Positions 25,982 to 33,640 of a stretch of 64,000 nt of DNA are shown here, one piece after another. The position numbers and the translations under genes are program-made. The notes under the pieces were generated by a model. The model saw only the letters and a program-made list of their open reading frames with translations. It was not told where the DNA came from and ran no database searches. The DNA comes from Bacillaceae bacterium Marseille-Q3522 (GTDB lineage Bacteria > Bacillota > Bacilli > Bacillales > Cytobacillaceae). The stretch lies in NCBI GenBank assembly GCA_017898095.1, contig JAGKQJ010000002.1, positions 38,357 to 102,356 on the forward strand, read 5' to 3'. Every line of letters begins with the position of its first letter. Position 1 is the stretch's first letter.

Positions 25982-26261
25982 CCGGAATTACCTCTTTAAA
26001 TGACTTTAGTTTGAGAATAAGACTCATATAGGCGGCATTAAGCTTGTCAATCTTCATAGATGGATCCCGATTTTCAAAGTGCAGCGCAACAAATAACATA
26101 ACAGCCAGATCGTATCGCGGATCAGTAGTCCCGACCGGTTCCTGGATTCCAGAATCCTTTAAATCGTCAACCGCAGCATCCATTAAAAGAGTGAGGATGT
26201 CATCATCCTCACTCCCGTCTACACGCAGATATTTTTTTACTTTGGTTAAATCAGGCATCAT
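25968..26261 (-). CDS. Head-tail connector protein (gp6/gp15-like)
   Basis: 97 residues (MPDLTKVKKYLRVDGSEDDDILTLLMDAAVDDLKDSGI...), the usual short all-helical adaptor that binds under the portal. The opening 'l..vK.yLrvd...dD..i..l...A...i' is diagnostic. Confidence 0.87.
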   Translation of the reverse strand: MMPDLTKVKKYLRVDGSEDDDILTLLMDAAVDDLKDSGIQEPVGTTDPRYDLAVMLFVALHFENRDPSMKIDKLNAAYMSLILKLKSFKEVIPDESS

Positions 26262-26278
26262 ATCTACCCCCTAACCTA

Positions 26279-26962
26279 CTAAGCTGCTGTTACAGTAACA
26301 GCACACGTATCCGTAAAGCTTCCATCTGCTGTTGTAACCGTAATAGTTGCGCTTCCTTCCGCAACTGCTGTTATCAAACCGGAACTGTTAACTGTTGCAA
26401 TGGCTTCATTGGAAGATGAATAAACTACGTTCTTGTTGCTCGCATTAGCTGGCGAAACAGTCGGAGTCAGTTGCTGTGTTCCTGTAACCGTTAGGTTTGC
26501 TGTCGCCGGCGTTACACTTACACCTGTGACTGGTTGCGTTACATTTATTGTTGCAGTCCCCTGGACAGCCTGATTATCTGCTGCCTTCGCTGTTATGGTA
26601 GCCGTGCCAGGTCCAACAGCGGTTACTAAACCAGAACTATTCACCGTCGCAACGGATGTATTGGAGCTTGACCAAGTTACCGATTGCCTCGCTGTTGCCG
26701 GCGATACTGTTGCATTTAACGTACGCGTTCCGCTGGTCGTAAGGTTGTTGTTCAACGGTGAAATGGATACGCTGGTAGGCGCGCTATAATTTGTTGTGAC
26801 GCTTAACGGATCCGAACGTTCGCTTTCACCCGCTATATTTACAGCACTTACTTCGTAAGAGTATTCTGTATTCGGTGTTAGTCCACTATCGGTAAATGTC
26901 TTTTCTGCTAATTCGCTTGCTACTAAATTTCCGTCCCTGTAAACGCTATAAGTATCTACCAA
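26279..26962 (-). CDS. Ig-like decoration protein: truncated FN3 plus two BIG2 domains
   Basis: 227 residues. Residues 2-58 (DTYSVYRDGNLVASEL...LTPNTEYSYEVSAVNIAGES...LSVTT) are strands C to G of an FN3 domain; strands A and B are missing from this protein but are encoded in the +1 frame at the end of the capsid gene. Residues about 63-138 and 142-226 are two BIG2 Ig-like domains (WSSSNTSVATVNSSGLVTAV... and YSSSNEAIATVNSSGLITAV...). The start is TTG at 26962, 8 bases after a strong AGGAGG, so it is translated by itself. Ig-like domains on virions are thought to help weak binding to cell surfaces. Confidence 0.8.
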   Translation of the reverse strand: MVDTYSVYRDGNLVASELAEKTFTDSGLTPNTEYSYEVSAVNIAGESERSDPLSVTTNYSAPTSVSISPLNNNLTTSGTRTLNATVSPATARQSVTWSSSNTSVATVNSSGLVTAVGPGTATITAKAADNQAVQGTATINVTQPVTGVSVTPATANLTVTGTQQLTPTVSPANASNKNVVYSSSNEAIATVNSSGLITAVAEGSATITVTTADGSFTDTCAVTVTAA

Positions 26963-26997
26963 TTTTACTCCCTCCTCACTTTGTTATCCCCTGTCCT

Positions 26998-27060
26998 TCA
27001 CTCCCAAGACAAGGTCACGCTAGTGTCTGTCTTGGAAGCCGAAAGATTTAGGGGTATATT
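26998..27060 (-). other. +1 frameshift extension of major capsid protein (FN3 strand A-B tag)
   Basis: The capsid gene ends ACT-CCC-TAA-TAT. A +1 slip of the proline tRNA from CCC to CCT gives 20 more residues (N-I-P-L-N-L-S-A, then SKTDTSVTLSWE) up to TGA. Listeria phage PSA is known to use +1 frameshifting at the ends of both its capsid and its tail gene, so the arrangement has precedent. The tail ends just before the next gene's ribosome binding site. Confidence 0.7.
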
Positions 27061-28282
27061 AGGGAGTGACGACGACTTTTGCAATACGGAAGGCGGATTT
27101 AAGCTTGATCTGATGATCGAACCAAGCAGTAACAACGAATTGTTCAATACCAGTTTTCACATCCTTGTCACGGTCGTACAGAGCGGATAAATCATAGTTA
27201 AAGTGAGAATAACTAAAATCTCCCACAACCGGATTAACAGCGGAGTCACTAAATACAACTGGCTTCCCGAGGATTTGTTCAGGCTGTGCCATATATAAAG
27301 TTGCGCTGCCATTTGCTAATTCTTTAATGATATTCTTGTAATCTTGGAATCTCATAACGATTGTTGCATTTTCTCGATAATCTTCGTGCAGATCTGCGAT
27401 CGCATCTGTGATTGCGTCATACAAATTATCAGCAGATACTTCCGTTACTCCAGATGCATAAAATGACATATGCTCTTCTCCAGTAACAGGAGTCGTTGCA
27501 AACGCTACTTTCTTTTCCTTTGCGGCCACACCGGATTGTAAAGCAGTATCTACGTAAGCAACTAAGTTCGCATCAGAGCCGTTTATTACCGTTTCGGATA
27601 ATCCAGCGAGCACTTTGAATTTATAACGGCCGAAGGAAACGACATCTCCAGTTGCTTCAAGTTCTTTTGCAGTTGTCGTATCCGCGATAAATCCGTCATC
27701 GCTCAACGTAAAGCTAAGCTTTGGGATTTCCAAATTGGGAATCTGCGTAACTGTGGAAAGCTCACGTAAAGGGTTTCTAACAAACGGCTCCACAAGGATA
27801 TCGGTAGATACAGTTTTTGGAAGAAATTTATTTCCTCCTGTTGTATCATTGTCTCCAAGAGCCTGGTACACTTCTAAAGAAACAGCTTGTTTAGCCATTG
27901 TTGAACGGATCAATTCTGCTTTAGCCTTTGTAATTTTTTGTTGTGGATCATTTTCACCGCTAATACCAAGGGCATTTGCTTGTGCTTGTGCAGCAAACTT
28001 TGCCCTTTGTTCTGCATCTAAAGTATCGTGTTGTTCTTTAATAACCTCGAAACGGGTCTGCAAATCCTTTTTAGACTGCTGTAACGTTTTAATTTCATCC
28101 ATTGTGGCTTTCGGATCTACTGCTTTTTGCGATAGCTCGCTCTCAACTTTTTTCAATTGCTGGCCAATCGTAGCTAGGTTCTGCTTTAATTCGAATAAAG
28201 TCTGTCCTGCGAAAAACTGAAGGTTTAACTTTAATTGGTTCTTTTGTTGTACTGCTTTTAACAATGCTTTACTTTTTGTCAT
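27059..28282 (-). CDS. Major capsid protein, HK97 type
   Basis: 407 residues. Residues about 28-105 are a coiled-coil delta (scaffold) domain that the prohead protease removes; from about 120 on the HK97 fold follows (GGNKFLPKTVSTDILVEPFVRNPLRELSTVTQIPNLEIPKLSF...). A LNLQFFAGQ phrase at the N-terminus is common in Firmicutes phage capsid genes. Preceded by the protease gene and followed by the Ig-like gene. Confidence 0.92.
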   Translation of the reverse strand: MTKSKALLKAVQQKNQLKLNLQFFAGQTLFELKQNLATIGQQLKKVESELSQKAVDPKATMDEIKTLQQSKKDLQTRFEVIKEQHDTLDAEQRAKFAAQAQANALGISGENDPQQKITKAKAELIRSTMAKQAVSLEVYQALGDNDTTGGNKFLPKTVSTDILVEPFVRNPLRELSTVTQIPNLEIPKLSFTLSDDGFIADTTTAKELEATGDVVSFGRYKFKVLAGLSETVINGSDANLVAYVDTALQSGVAAKEKKVAFATTPVTGEEHMSFYASGVTEVSADNLYDAITDAIADLHEDYRENATIVMRFQDYKNIIKELANGSATLYMAQPEQILGKPVVFSDSAVNPVVGDFSYSHFNYDLSALYDRDKDVKTGIEQFVVTAWFDHQIKLKSAFRIAKVVVTP

Positions 28283-28283
28283 G

Positions 28284-29036
28284 TTAAATCATTCCTCCTA
28301 AAATAGTTCGTAAATAATCTGCATTTGCTTTAGATTCAGCAGCAATTTTCTGTCTTTCCGCCATTTCGCGAGCGGAAATTATTGTACTGCCAGTATTTTT
28401 AAATTGCTCTGGGACATTCTTGTATTTCTGAAACAATTCATTGCTAATAGACGCAGCCATCTGATTCGCTTCCTCGACAACATCACATAGCCCAATTTCA
28501 AAGGCCTCGTCAGCCGATAGCCAAGTCTCCGCATCCAGTAATTCCTGAAGTTTTTCCTCAGTTAATTTTTCACCAGCTTTTTGCAAATACGACTGTTTAC
28601 TAGAATTTCCTATGCGGTCAAGATCGTCTGCCTGCTTACGCAATTGAATTGCATTTCCAATTGCAAAAGTCCAAGGGTTATGGATCATCAGCATTGAATT
28701 TTTAGGCATGTAAATCGCATCCCCAGCCATAGCAATTACGCTTGCTATCGAAGCAGCCAAGGCGTCAACATGAACGTTTATTTTCGCGTTATGTCGTTTT
28801 AACATGTTGTGTATAGCGATGCCTTCGAAAACGCTGCCCCCGGGTGAGTTAATATACAAATTAATTAAACTTACGTCCCCAAGAGCATCTAAATCATCTT
28901 TAAAAGTGGTTCCAGATACGTCACCTGGTAGCCAAGCAAATTCAACGATCTCACCGTAAATGAAAATGTCCGCTGAACTTTCATCGTCTGCGGCCATTTT
29001 CATTTCCCAATATTTTTTTGAAGTTTTCTTCGTCAA
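28284..29036 (-). CDS. Head maturation protease, ClpP-like
   Basis: 250 residues of the S14/ClpP-related prohead protease family. The substrate strand LYINSPGGSVFEGIAIHNML, the serine in DALAASIASVIAMAGD and the histidine in NSMLMIHNPW form the expected active site. It cuts the capsid delta domain. Overlaps the portal gene by 4 bases. Confidence 0.92.
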   Translation of the reverse strand: MTKKTSKKYWEMKMAADDESSADIFIYGEIVEFAWLPGDVSGTTFKDDLDALGDVSLINLYINSPGGSVFEGIAIHNMLKRHNAKINVHVDALAASIASVIAMAGDAIYMPKNSMLMIHNPWTFAIGNAIQLRKQADDLDRIGNSSKQSYLQKAGEKLTEEKLQELLDAETWLSADEAFEIGLCDVVEEANQMAASISNELFQKYKNVPEQFKNTGSTIISAREMAERQKIAAESKANADYLRTILGGMI

Positions 29037-30250
29037 TCTTCCTCACCACCTTTCGATGCCGTATTTGTTGACTTACGTAGCGACGGATCCATTTCTAACG
29101 GATACATATCGCCGGAAATCCACAATTCGTCTGCTTTTCCTCCTCGTGGAGGTAAATCTTCCAATCTCCTAACTTCATCTCGGGACATAGCCCCATCACG
29201 CAACATAGAGTGATAGAAAGACTGTCTCGCAGCAGTGTCCCCTCGCAGAAGACCGCTCAAGTTAAACTTAAAATAAAAACCAGCTTGGCGATCAGCTGGT
29301 GTAAGAAGTTTTCTATTCAGTTCCTGTTCATACTGCCGAACCGTTGGAGTAAGGTTCATTTGCACAAATTGGATCATCATTTGCTCATTATTGGAAAAAC
29401 TTTGCCCCTCCGTATCATTCAAGAACGAAACTGGGACATTAAATACGTTAGCTACCCTAGACCTTGTAATTCGTTCGGATGCTAACGTGTCAGACGCAAA
29501 ATATTTCTTTTCCATCGGACTGATCTCGACACCAGGTTCTTTGAACAGGATGCCGCCGTTTTCAGAATAGAAACGCCGGAAGTCGTCGATGATTTGCTGG
29601 CGTTTATCAGAGCTTACATTCGCCCCATAAGAAAGGATAAAGCTTTCTTTTTTCTGCATTTCTGATAAGCTAAATTCTTGAACTGACTTGTCATATTCGA
29701 GCGTATTTCTTAAAACATTAAGAGGGTTGATTCCTTCCCATCTGTTAGAACCGGTTATATGCTTTACATGCAGCATATTCATATTGTGAAAATAATAAGT
29801 TCCGTCCATACCGGTTACTTTGTACCATAACTCTCCATCGTCCTTATTCAAAAACGGCATAACATAACTGGAGTCAATCGGTAAAATATATTCCGGTTGC
29901 ATTCGAATATCTCTTGTGATAACAGCATAACCGTTTCCTGTTTCGTTACGCGATACTTCAATTTTGTTAAACACTTCGAAACTCGTCATGTTTGGATTCG
30001 GCTCATTAAAAACTTTGTCCGCAAGCTGATTCATCTTTGCATCATAATTCTGATAAAGTTTTAATGGTAAAGAGGACAACGTATTGGCTAATCGGCTGAT
30101 AACACTGAAAATCGTCTCATTTGTAGCTAATTTTCCGTTATCAATTCCCCAAAAGTGCCGACCGTACCAGCTAGAAAAATTAAACCCGTTCCCACTCCAG
30201 CCGGATAAAGCTCCTTTTATCGCGTTCCTTATTCGACTAAACCATTTCAA
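29033..30250 (-). CDS. Portal protein, HK97 family
   Basis: 405 residues: KLATNETIFSVISRLANTLSSLPLKLYQ near the N-terminus, then FEVFNKIEVSRNETGNGYAVITRD and a C-terminal IQFVQMNLTPTVRQYEQELNRKLL, all typical of HK97-type portals. Forms the dodecameric DNA channel. Sits between the large terminase and the protease as in HK97-like clusters. Confidence 0.92.
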   Translation of the reverse strand: MKWFSRIRNAIKGALSGWSGNGFNFSSWYGRHFWGIDNGKLATNETIFSVISRLANTLSSLPLKLYQNYDAKMNQLADKVFNEPNPNMTSFEVFNKIEVSRNETGNGYAVITRDIRMQPEYILPIDSSYVMPFLNKDDGELWYKVTGMDGTYYFHNMNMLHVKHITGSNRWEGINPLNVLRNTLEYDKSVQEFSLSEMQKKESFILSYGANVSSDKRQQIIDDFRRFYSENGGILFKEPGVEISPMEKKYFASDTLASERITRSRVANVFNVPVSFLNDTEGQSFSNNEQMMIQFVQMNLTPTVRQYEQELNRKLLTPADRQAGFYFKFNLSGLLRGDTAARQSFYHSMLRDGAMSRDEVRRLEDLPPRGGKADELWISGDMYPLEMDPSLRKSTNTASKGGEED

Positions 30251-30268
30251 ACTCTCACCACCTTTCAG

Positions 30269-32047
30269 CTATTTTTTAAGAAGGTCACTGAGTGTAACGA
30301 CTTTTATATTTCCATTTCCTTGCGGAGCAGACATCATCTTCATTACTTCGGTATGCGCGTTCAAAAAAGCGGCAAATCCGTCAATTTTCCTGTATTTTCC
30401 TTGTTTACTCGGTAAAAGATTTCCTTTCGGATCCTCAGATAATCGAACATTGTTCATGTACCACCTTAAGAGCCTGTTTTTATTACTGATTACATTTCCA
30501 TCAAGCAACAATTCCCTTACATTTTTCAAAGCCGGGCTTAATGTAATCCAACCCTGCCTAACAATCTCCGTATCAAAACCGTAAGCCTTTAAGTCCTCGT
30601 TCAACCTAAACGCATTAGCTGGGTCATACGTAATTGTTTTAATTGCGTATATTTTAGACTGGGCTACGAACCAGTTATACACGTACTCATATTTCACGTA
30701 TTCCCCAGGAACAATCGTTAACAGACCTTCTTTTTCATAAGCTTTAAAGTCAATCCCCTCGTTGTCTTTATCTGCCTTTGCTTTCGGCACCCATGTATGT
30801 GATAAGACAAAAACCTCGTTCGCATTTAAAGGAAACTCCAAGCAGGCACTTGTAAAATCTTCTGTCTGGGAAAGATCATAACCGCCAATAGGCTGAATGC
30901 TTTTTAAGAGTTCAATGTCGATGACCTTTTCGTTTCTTTTCAAAATCTCAATTCCGACAAAAGATTGTTCTTCATTGTCCACAAAAATGTTAAATTGCTT
31001 TGTGATCCAGTCATTTTTCTCGGATTCGATGTCTTTATCTGCATTCCAGTCATCGATAAGCGTTGGAAGATCCATCGACACGCCCATATTCGGATTTGCT
31101 TTAATCCAAAGCTCCGGATTTTCAATTTCTTTGACGTCATCCAGTTCCGCCATGAAATAAAACTTTCTATCCTGTTCAAGCACTCCATCCAGAACATCGG
31201 AAGCGACTTCGTAGAACTGAACGAGAGGCCCTTCAAGTTGATAACCGGCAGTGGTGATATAAACGATTAAAGGCTGTTTTCGAGATGACCTAGATTTTTT
31301 AATAACGTTAATCAGCTTAAACGTCTTAAATTCGTGTATTTCATCGAATATTCCGAGATGTGTGTTTAATCCGTCAAGCTTCTTGCTGTCGGATGCCCGC
31401 GGTTCAATTTTAGATTGCGTTTTGTCATAAAAAATCCCTTTCTGATTTTCGCGCAAGTGCCTTTTCAGCTGCGGTGACTTCTGCACCATTGCCCGGCTCT
31501 CGTCAAACAGTTCTCCGGCTTGCTGCTTTGTGTTCGCCAATACATACACGCGAGCGCCAGGCTCATGATCTTTCGATACCGAGTAAATGGATAACCCCGA
31601 AATCATGGTCGTTTTCCCGTTTTTCCGACCAATAAAAATAAGGCCCTCCCGAAAGCGCCTTACTCCTGTGTCCTTATGCACCCATCCGTACAGCGAGCCA
31701 ATCACAAAGTGCTGCCAAGGCTGTAGGACGAGTCTTTTGTAATCTCCTTTGGATGGCTTGCAATATCGCTCGATAAACTTGATTGGGCGGTGTGCTTTGT
31801 CCCCGTCAAACACCCAGGGAAAATCTTCTGTTCCCTGTCGCTTTAAATCGTTCAGATGCCTGCGACAAGCCTTGATATTTTTCTTACTCGCAACAATTTT
31901 CCCATTTACCACTTGCTCCGCATACCAAGTCGTAAGTATAGCCGGATGCGGATTTTCAAGAATGTAAAAATGCTTAACCTGTTCTTTACGCCACGTTACG
32001 TACCATTTTGCAATTTCAGACGGTTTAGAACTCGTCGAAATCGTCAT
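30269..32047 (-). CDS. terL: Terminase large subunit
   Basis: About 592 residues. ATPase part with Walker A-like FIGRKNGKTTM (about 140) and Walker B LGIFDEIHEF (about 236); nuclease part with the metal-binding aspartates in IGGYDLSQTEDF and ITYDPANAF. Powers DNA packaging and cuts concatemers. Overlaps terS by about 23 bases. HK97-type TerL with an adjacent HNH gene suggests cos packaging. Confidence 0.93.
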   Translation of the reverse strand: MTISTSSKPSEIAKWYVTWRKEQVKHFYILENPHPAILTTWYAEQVVNGKIVASKKNIKACRRHLNDLKRQGTEDFPWVFDGDKAHRPIKFIERYCKPSKGDYKRLVLQPWQHFVIGSLYGWVHKDTGVRRFREGLIFIGRKNGKTTMISGLSIYSVSKDHEPGARVYVLANTKQQAGELFDESRAMVQKSPQLKRHLRENQKGIFYDKTQSKIEPRASDSKKLDGLNTHLGIFDEIHEFKTFKLINVIKKSRSSRKQPLIVYITTAGYQLEGPLVQFYEVASDVLDGVLEQDRKFYFMAELDDVKEIENPELWIKANPNMGVSMDLPTLIDDWNADKDIESEKNDWITKQFNIFVDNEEQSFVGIEILKRNEKVIDIELLKSIQPIGGYDLSQTEDFTSACLEFPLNANEVFVLSHTWVPKAKADKDNEGIDFKAYEKEGLLTIVPGEYVKYEYVYNWFVAQSKIYAIKTITYDPANAFRLNEDLKAYGFDTEIVRQGWITLSPALKNVRELLLDGNVISNKNRLLRWYMNNVRLSEDPKGNLLPSKQGKYRKIDGFAAFLNAHTEVMKMMSAPQGNGNIKVVTLSDLLKK

Positions 32048-32345
32048 CGTCACCAGGTCCGTCTTTTAGTTTCTTTCGTTGCGCTGGCGTAAGTCCAAGG
32101 GATTTTAACAAGTTATTCAAAGTCTGCACCGTCTTTGTCAATTCGATTGAAAGGGGGTTCTTAACTAAATTAGTCGCCCCGGCCTTATTGGTATACTCAT
32201 ACATCAGGTCATTTTTCTTTAATTCTTTTTGTAAGCGACGATAAAAGGCGTGCGTTTCGACGTAGAGCTTTATCAACTCCTCGTCTGATTCCTTATAGTC
32301 GTCTGCTAAATATTCCCTTATTTTGTTTGTTGTCGGAACTGACAT
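32025..32345 (-). CDS. terS: Terminase small subunit, P27 family
   Basis: 106 residues (MSVPTTNKIREYLADDYKESDEELIKLYVETHAFYRRLQKELKKNDLMYEYTNKAGATNLVKNPLSIEL...), with the P27 phrase 'NPlsie..k....l..l...lGLtP..r.kl'. Recognises the packaging site. Acidic tail (DGPGDDDDFDEF). Confidence 0.9.
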   Translation of the reverse strand: MSVPTTNKIREYLADDYKESDEELIKLYVETHAFYRRLQKELKKNDLMYEYTNKAGATNLVKNPLSIELTKTVQTLNNLLKSLGLTPAQRKKLKDGPGDDDDFDEF

Positions 32346-32452
32346 AATTTAACATTTACCCCCTTTCATGAAAATTTAGTCGCGGTGCGAACGCTTGGCC
32401 CCGTCGGTCCCCGGCAAAACAGCATTTGCAAAAAATTGGTATGGGGGGGCTA
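32346..32452. other. Non-coding spacer between HNH and terS, candidate cos site
   Basis: No gene here. It contains a run of seven G in TATGGGGGGGCTACTAGG (32440-32457), which runs into the last codons of the HNH gene. In HNH/HK97-type phages the cos site usually lies between these two genes. The placement is the evidence; no nick sites can be seen. Confidence 0.35.
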
Positions 32453-32794
32453 CTAGGTATTTTTTGGATTCTTTTGTGATTTTACAAATTTTACTTTTTT
32501 ACTGACTTTTTTCGTTGCATTCTTGCTGTGTTTCTCGTTGTGACAGCTGTTGCATAAGCTTTCCAAGTTGTCGAGGACAAGCCCAAGTTCCGGATGATCG
32601 CTAAGCTCTTTGATATGGTGAACCATGTCAGCTGGTGTAAGCTCACCATTCCTCAAGCATTGCTGACATAAGTGATTGTCTCTATCTAACGCAAGCTGTC
32701 GGCACTTCTTCCATTCTGTGCTTTTATAAAATGCTCTTGCCTCTTGGTCTCGTTTGTATTTATCGTACAGACGATTCCGATTCATCCCGTCCAT
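32453..32794 (-). CDS. HNH endonuclease of the packaging module
   Basis: 113 residues with the HNH core: CRQLALDRDNHLCQQCLRNGELTPADMVHHIKEL ... LDNLESLCNSCHNEKH. The paired Cys (CQQC, CNSC) bind structural zinc. In HK97-like phages this protein works with TerL to cut cos. Located just upstream of terS. Overlaps the preceding gene by 35 bases. Confidence 0.9.
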   Translation of the reverse strand: MDGMNRNRLYDKYKRDQEARAFYKSTEWKKCRQLALDRDNHLCQQCLRNGELTPADMVHHIKELSDHPELGLVLDNLESLCNSCHNEKHSKNATKKVSKKVKFVKSQKNPKNT

Positions 32795-33023
32795 AATCCA
32801 ACCCCATTTGGCATCCGCAGTCTTCGCATTTATAAGACCTGCTTAACTCTACATCATCTACTCGTACTATGCCCTCCTTCATAATCGCTCCACACTCCGG
32901 GCAAGTAGTTGATTCAAGTTGATCTAACTCATTAGCTAAATTTTGTAGATGCTTTGAAATAGCTTTAAGCTTTATGGATAACGATTTAGTATTAAAATTT
33001 ACATTTACGCTCATATCTGGCAT
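32760..33023 (-). CDS. Small zinc-ribbon phage protein
   Basis: 87 residues from the ATG at 33023 (MPDMSVNVNFNTKSLSIKLKAISKHLQNLANELDQLE), with a helical N-terminal half and a C-terminal CPEC ... CEDC zinc ribbon. Preceded by GGTGGTG. First gene after the late promoter; function unknown. Confidence 0.6.
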   Translation of the reverse strand: MPDMSVNVNFNTKSLSIKLKAISKHLQNLANELDQLESTTCPECGAIMKEGIVRVDDVELSRSYKCEDCGCQMGLDYGRDESESSVR

Positions 33024-33125
33024 AACATCACCACCCGTCAAATTTATAAAAAGAAAAGCCGTCCACAAAGGACAGCTCCAAACTTCATACATCTGCCTTC
33101 CGGCATGGATGATAATCAATTATTT

Positions 33126-33217
33126 GTCGAACCCTAATACTTCGACACTATCATAATAACATAAAATTTAGGGTCAAATGCACACGTTTTTGCACACATT
33201 TTACACGCGCTTTACAC
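33126..33217 (-). promoter_or_regulatory. Late promoter with upstream repeat array
   Basis: On the minus strand TTGACC (33172-33177) and TATGAT (33150-33155) are 16 bases apart. Four GTGTRNA-like repeats stand upstream of the -35 box: TGCACAC at 33179 and 33191, TTTACAC at 33200 and 33211 (plus strand), about one helical turn apart. Downstream is an inverted repeat GTCGAA (33126-33131)/TTCGAC (33141-33146). Likely the control site for the packaging, structural and lysis genes. Confidence 0.6.
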
Positions 33218-33640
33218 CCATCCGATTCTGGCAGCGACGAGAAAGACAAATTTATTTCTGTATTTTCTTGCGGTGTTGCGATGGACAAAGCATTTCTCCG
33301 CCACATCCGACCAAGTCAGCCACTTGCCACCCTCCCAATACTTTGCTTGGATAACGCGCCGGCATTCATCTGATACCTGCCCCATCGACCAGTCAATGGC
33401 TTCCGTTATCTCCTCGAGGTTACGCAAGCGTTTATCGGTCAACAGCCTGGTTGCAATCCGTTCGGTCGGTCTCCCCGGTACACTTGATCTTCCCCCTCCA
33501 ACATTTTCATCTACTTCAGACGAACCAAACATGATCTGCTCTCTTAGTTTTTTAATCTCTCGTTTTGTTTCTGGGTAATCATATAGTTCAGCTTCCACGT
33601 GCTTAAAAATTACCGGTCTTAATTTTATCCCCTGTGTCAT
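33212..33640 (-). CDS. ArpU/RinA-like late transcription regulator
   Basis: 142 residues; C-terminal sigma-70-region-4-like helix-turn-helix (ECRRVIQAKYWEGGKWLTWSDVAEKCFVHRNTARKYRNKF). Proteins of this class (ArpU, RinA, DUF1492) stand just before the packaging genes and switch on late transcription. Its coding sequence ends inside the repeat array of the late promoter. Confidence 0.8.
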   Translation of the reverse strand: MTQGIKLRPVIFKHVEAELYDYPETKREIKKLREQIMFGSSEVDENVGGGRSSVPGRPTERIATRLLTDKRLRNLEEITEAIDWSMGQVSDECRRVIQAKYWEGGKWLTWSDVAEKCFVHRNTARKYRNKFVFLVAARIGWV

